The notes under the pieces are model-generated. The model saw only the letters and a list, made by a program, of their open reading frames with translations, was not told where the DNA came from and did no database searches. The translations under genes and the position numbers were made by a program. From Chloracidobacterium sp. N (GTDB taxonomy: Bacteria > Acidobacteriota > Blastocatellia > Chloracidobacteriales > Chloracidobacteriaceae), in the NCBI RefSeq assembly GCF_018304765.1, contig NZ_CP072643.1:62001-126000 (forward strand): a DNA stretch of 64,000 nucleotides, in the 5' to 3' direction. This document shows positions 61,641 to 64,000 of this stretch, one piece after another (within the stretch, counting starts at the first letter, position 1; each line of letters begins with the position of its first letter).

Positions 61641-63200
61641 TTAGTCCGGGCCGTGGCGACGCAGCCGCGCCGCAAAAAAGCCATCCGTTCCGTCCTGGTC
61701 GGGCCACAGCCGCAGGAAGCCTTCGCTGGTCAGCGCGTCGCCGGCATCAGGTGGGGGGACAACCTCAAAGTTGCGGTGGTGTTTGAGAAAAATCCGTATG
61801 ACCTCTTCGCCTTCACGGGCTTCGAGGGAGCAGACCGCATAGAGCAGGAAGCCGCCGGGCTTGACGGCCTGGGCCGCGTTCCAGAGCAGCCGGGTCTGAA
61901 TCCCGGCCAGTTCGGACAGTTTGCGCAGCGTCAGCCGCCACTTGATTTCCGGGTGGCGGCGCAGCGTCCCGGTGCCGGAACAGGGCGCATCGAGCAGCAC
62001 GGCATCGAAGGAATCCGGGAAGAGTGAAAAGGGCAGTTTTTTGCGGGAGCGGCGGTGGTCGGCCGGGGAAATCAGATGCGTCGAGGTGGCGTCGGCGACG
62101 TAGCACCGGGCGATGCGGACGCCCAGCCGGGCCAGATTCTGCTCCATGGCCGCGACCCGGTGCGGATGGACATCCAGCGCCGTAATCGTGCCTTCGTTCT
62201 GCATCAGGGCTGCAAGCTGGGCCGTTTTGCCGCCCGGCGCGGCGCACATATCGAGCACGCGCTGCCCCGGCTGGACGCCCAGCCAGCGGGCGACCTGCTG
62301 CGAGCCGGCGTCCTGCACGTAAACCTTGCCGCTGGTCAGAAACGGTGCCAGGGCCGACAGATTGCCCTCAACCGTACAGGTTTCCGGCAGCCCGGCGAAG
62401 GGTTGGAGTGTGAACCCGGCGGCAGTCAGTTCCTGCCATGTGACTTGGGGGTCCTGGCGGAGCGGATTGAGCCAGATGAAGGTCGGCGCCGGCAGGTTGT
62501 TGGTGGCCGCAATGCAGGTGGCGCGGGTCTCTCCCAAGGCGCGCGCCCAGTGGCTCAGCAGCCAGGCCGGATGGGACAGCTCGGCTTCCCGGTCGGTGAT
62601 GGTGGCTGGTGAGGTACGGGCAGGCGGGGGTGGGGGCAGCACCTTGCGGCGGGTTCGTTTGGCCGGAACCGGCGGAGGCGTCGGTTTTTTCAGAATCCGC
62701 CGGACCGGAGCCAGCTTGTGCTCATCCAGACCGCGCTGCCGCAGGATTTCGCGCAGGATGGCGTTGACGAACCCGGCGGCATGGCTGCTTTCGGACGACT
62801 GTTTGACGAGTTCCACTGCGTCGTGGACGACCGCAAAGGGCGGCGTGCGCGTCAGGAAGGTGATCTGGTACAGCCCCATGCGCAGGGCCGTCCGCACGGC
62901 CGGATCGAGGGTGGTCAGTTCCCGTCCGGCATGTTCCCGAAGCTCGGCATCGAGCTTGCCGCGCCAGCGCAGCGTGCCCAGCACGATGTCCGTCGCCAGG
63001 CGGCGGTCGGCAGCCAGTTGTTCCGGGTCGCCGGAAGGGGACAACCGGGCAAAGGCCGCATCGAGGGCTTCATTGGACCAGGCTTCATCGGTCTCGACGC
63101 GCATCAGCGCCAGAAAGGCCGCCCGGCGCGCCCGGCTGATCTCCCGTGGCGGCGCGGTCGGTGTCGCAGTCGGTGGTGACACATCGGATGTTTCTGGCAT
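61641..63200 (-). CDS. rsmB: 16S rRNA m5C967 methyltransferase RsmB
   Basis: The protein has 519 residues. An N-terminal NusB-like domain (RRAAFLALMRVETDEAWSNE; DIVLGTLRWRGKLDAELREH) is followed by a proline-rich linker, then the SAM domain: VQPGQRVLDMCAAPGGKTAQ, ITALDVHPHRVAAMEQNLAR and the two catalytic cysteine motifs LLDAPCSGTGTLRRHPEIKW and LLYAVCSLEAREGE. It makes m5C in helix 31 of 16S rRNA. The linker insert (about residues 165-200, KPTPPPVPAKRTRRKVLPPP) is longer than usual. It ends 55 bases before bshA. Confidence 0.92.
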   Translation of the reverse strand: MPETSDVSPPTATPTAPPREISRARRAAFLALMRVETDEAWSNEALDAAFARLSPSGDPEQLAADRRLATDIVLGTLRWRGKLDAELREHAGRELTTLDPAVRTALRMGLYQITFLTRTPPFAVVHDAVELVKQSSESSHAAGFVNAILREILRQRGLDEHKLAPVRRILKKPTPPPVPAKRTRRKVLPPPPPARTSPATITDREAELSHPAWLLSHWARALGETRATCIAATNNLPAPTFIWLNPLRQDPQVTWQELTAAGFTLQPFAGLPETCTVEGNLSALAPFLTSGKVYVQDAGSQQVARWLGVQPGQRVLDMCAAPGGKTAQLAALMQNEGTITALDVHPHRVAAMEQNLARLGVRIARCYVADATSTHLISPADHRRSRKKLPFSLFPDSFDAVLLDAPCSGTGTLRRHPEIKWRLTLRKLSELAGIQTRLLWNAAQAVKPGGFLLYAVCSLEAREGEEVIRIFLKHHRNFEVVPPPDAGDALTSEGFLRLWPDQDGTDGFFAARLRRHGPD

Positions 63201-63249
63201 GGGATACAGGCCGGGTTCAGGTGTCTTCCCGTGGGTGACGGGCGACGAC

Positions 63250-64000
63250 TCACTTGCTTTCTGACGCTGCCGGACGGCGCAGCTTGTGGCTTTCCGGTTT
63301 GGTCTTGCTCACGGTTGACGGATGGCAGCTATCGCAGCTTCCCAGGTTGAACACCGCCATGAAGCTGTGCTGTGCCGGCGCAAAGCCGGGCAGGGGAGCC
63401 AGGCGCTGCACCCGTTCCTTGGTGTCCTTGTCGTTGATTTTCTCGATGCGCTCGAAGCCATGGCAACCGGCGCAGGACTGGTTGGCCGGATAGGTCGGGT
63501 TGCGCCGGAAGGTGGTCTGCACCAGCCAGTCCCATTCGAGTTTTTCTTTGGCAAACTCTTCCTTGCTTTTTTTGCCGCGTTTCGGACGGGCGTCCCGGAG
63601 TTCCTTCGTGAGCGTCAGCAGATTGCCGTGGCAACTCCGGCAGGAAAGAGCCGTTTGCCGGCTGGCGGCGTCGGGGTGCGTCATGGCCGCCAGGGGCGTC
63701 ACCTTGCCGAGTTTGTTGAGAAACTCGATGGTCTCAAACGGTTTGCCGGGGTCCCACTGCCGGTTGAACACGGCGTGGTGGCTGCCGTGCTGAAACTCTG
63801 AGGTGATGGTTGTATAGCGCGGCGCACGGAGCAGACGGCGGTCGGGCTGGCGCTCCAGTGGATGGCAACCGGCACAGTTGGTTGCATACGGCTCGGCGGC
63901 GTCCCGGCCGGTGAGGGTTTTGGCATTTTCGATGTGACACACGAAGCACTCGCGGTGTTCGGGGCGTGACACATAGATGTTGCGCCGCGCCGCTTCCGGC
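63250..64000 (-). CDS. Multihaem cytochrome c (cut by window end)
   Basis: The frame is open to the last base of the window on the minus strand, so the start is missing. At least five CxxCH sites are present: CFVCH, CAGCH, CRSCH, CAGCH and CDSCH, spread over 250 residues with many extra histidines (FQHGSHHAVFNRQWDPGKPF). The pattern is that of a periplasmic electron-transfer cytochrome of the NapC/c554-like multihaem type. The gene is on the same strand as rsmB and bshA. Its partner cannot be judged from this fragment. Confidence 0.85.
   Translation of the reverse strand, partial: PEAARRNIYVSRPEHRECFVCHIENAKTLTGRDAAEPYATNCAGCHPLERQPDRRLLRAPRYTTITSEFQHGSHHAVFNRQWDPGKPFETIEFLNKLGKVTPLAAMTHPDAASRQTALSCRSCHGNLLTLTKELRDARPKRGKKSKEEFAKEKLEWDWLVQTTFRRNPTYPANQSCAGCHGFERIEKINDKDTKERVQRLAPLPGFAPAQHSFMAVFNLGSCDSCHPSTVSKTKPESHKLRRPAASESK

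Noticed and set aside
60359-61786. Plus-strand frame of 475 codons opposite bshA
   Set aside because: It covers the whole bshA gene, which is highly conserved on the minus strand, and starts and ends in non-coding sequence.

Overview
The window reads as a GC-rich, Gram-negative, aerobic chromosome, most likely from the Acidobacteriota (a Chloracidobacterium-like lineage is my best guess, not proven). The clues are an alternative complex III locus followed directly by an aa3-type oxidase locus, an Oar-like TonB receptor with an N-terminal carboxypeptidase-regulatory-like domain, a bacillithiol glycosyltransferase (bshA) and multihaem c-type cytochromes.

Layout. 1-4.7 kb: end of a SNF2-type helicase, an unknown gene, an Mrr_N-like winged-helix protein, a small membrane protein and a DUF4143 ATPase. 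4.7-9.9 kb: an AT-richer, decaying stretch with a SigZ/DUF2703/DUF962-like gene set, three broken genes (GNAT, VOC, alpha/beta hydrolase), a zinc-ribbon membrane protein and the N-terminal relic of a P4-type integrase. 10.09-18.50 kb: an integrated element bounded by a 48-bp duplication of the 3' half of tRNA-Phe. It carries an integrase, an HTH protein, a Toprim/DUF3987 replication protein, a repeat-bearing protein and a terminase-small-subunit-like protein, but no capsid genes, and looks like a phage satellite. 18.5-26.1 kb: LivM-like and APC transporters, a nucleotide-sugar dehydrogenase and an NtrC-type two-component pair.

26.1-33.7 kb: an arginine operon (argR, argG, small membrane gene, argH, DUF1611/DgcN-like, argC, argF', argB) behind a promoter carrying two ARG-box-like palindromes. 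The carbamoyltransferase has the proline that marks N-succinylornithine specificity. The DUF1611 protein, whose family includes a D-glutamate N-acetyltransferase, is a candidate for the missing glutamate N-acylation step. This is the most interesting biochemical hypothesis in the window. 33.7-41 kb: an exopolysaccharide cluster translationally coupled to argB. 41-44.5 kb: the TonB-dependent receptor.

44.7-60 kb, minus strand: actABCDEF, an unknown membrane-anchored gene, sco, coxB (with fused cytochrome c), coxA (A2-type motif), coxC, coxD, ctaB and phzF. Together these form a quinol-to-cytochrome-c-to-oxygen chain with its copper and haem assembly factors. 60.4-64 kb: bshA, rsmB and a multihaem cytochrome cut by the window edge.
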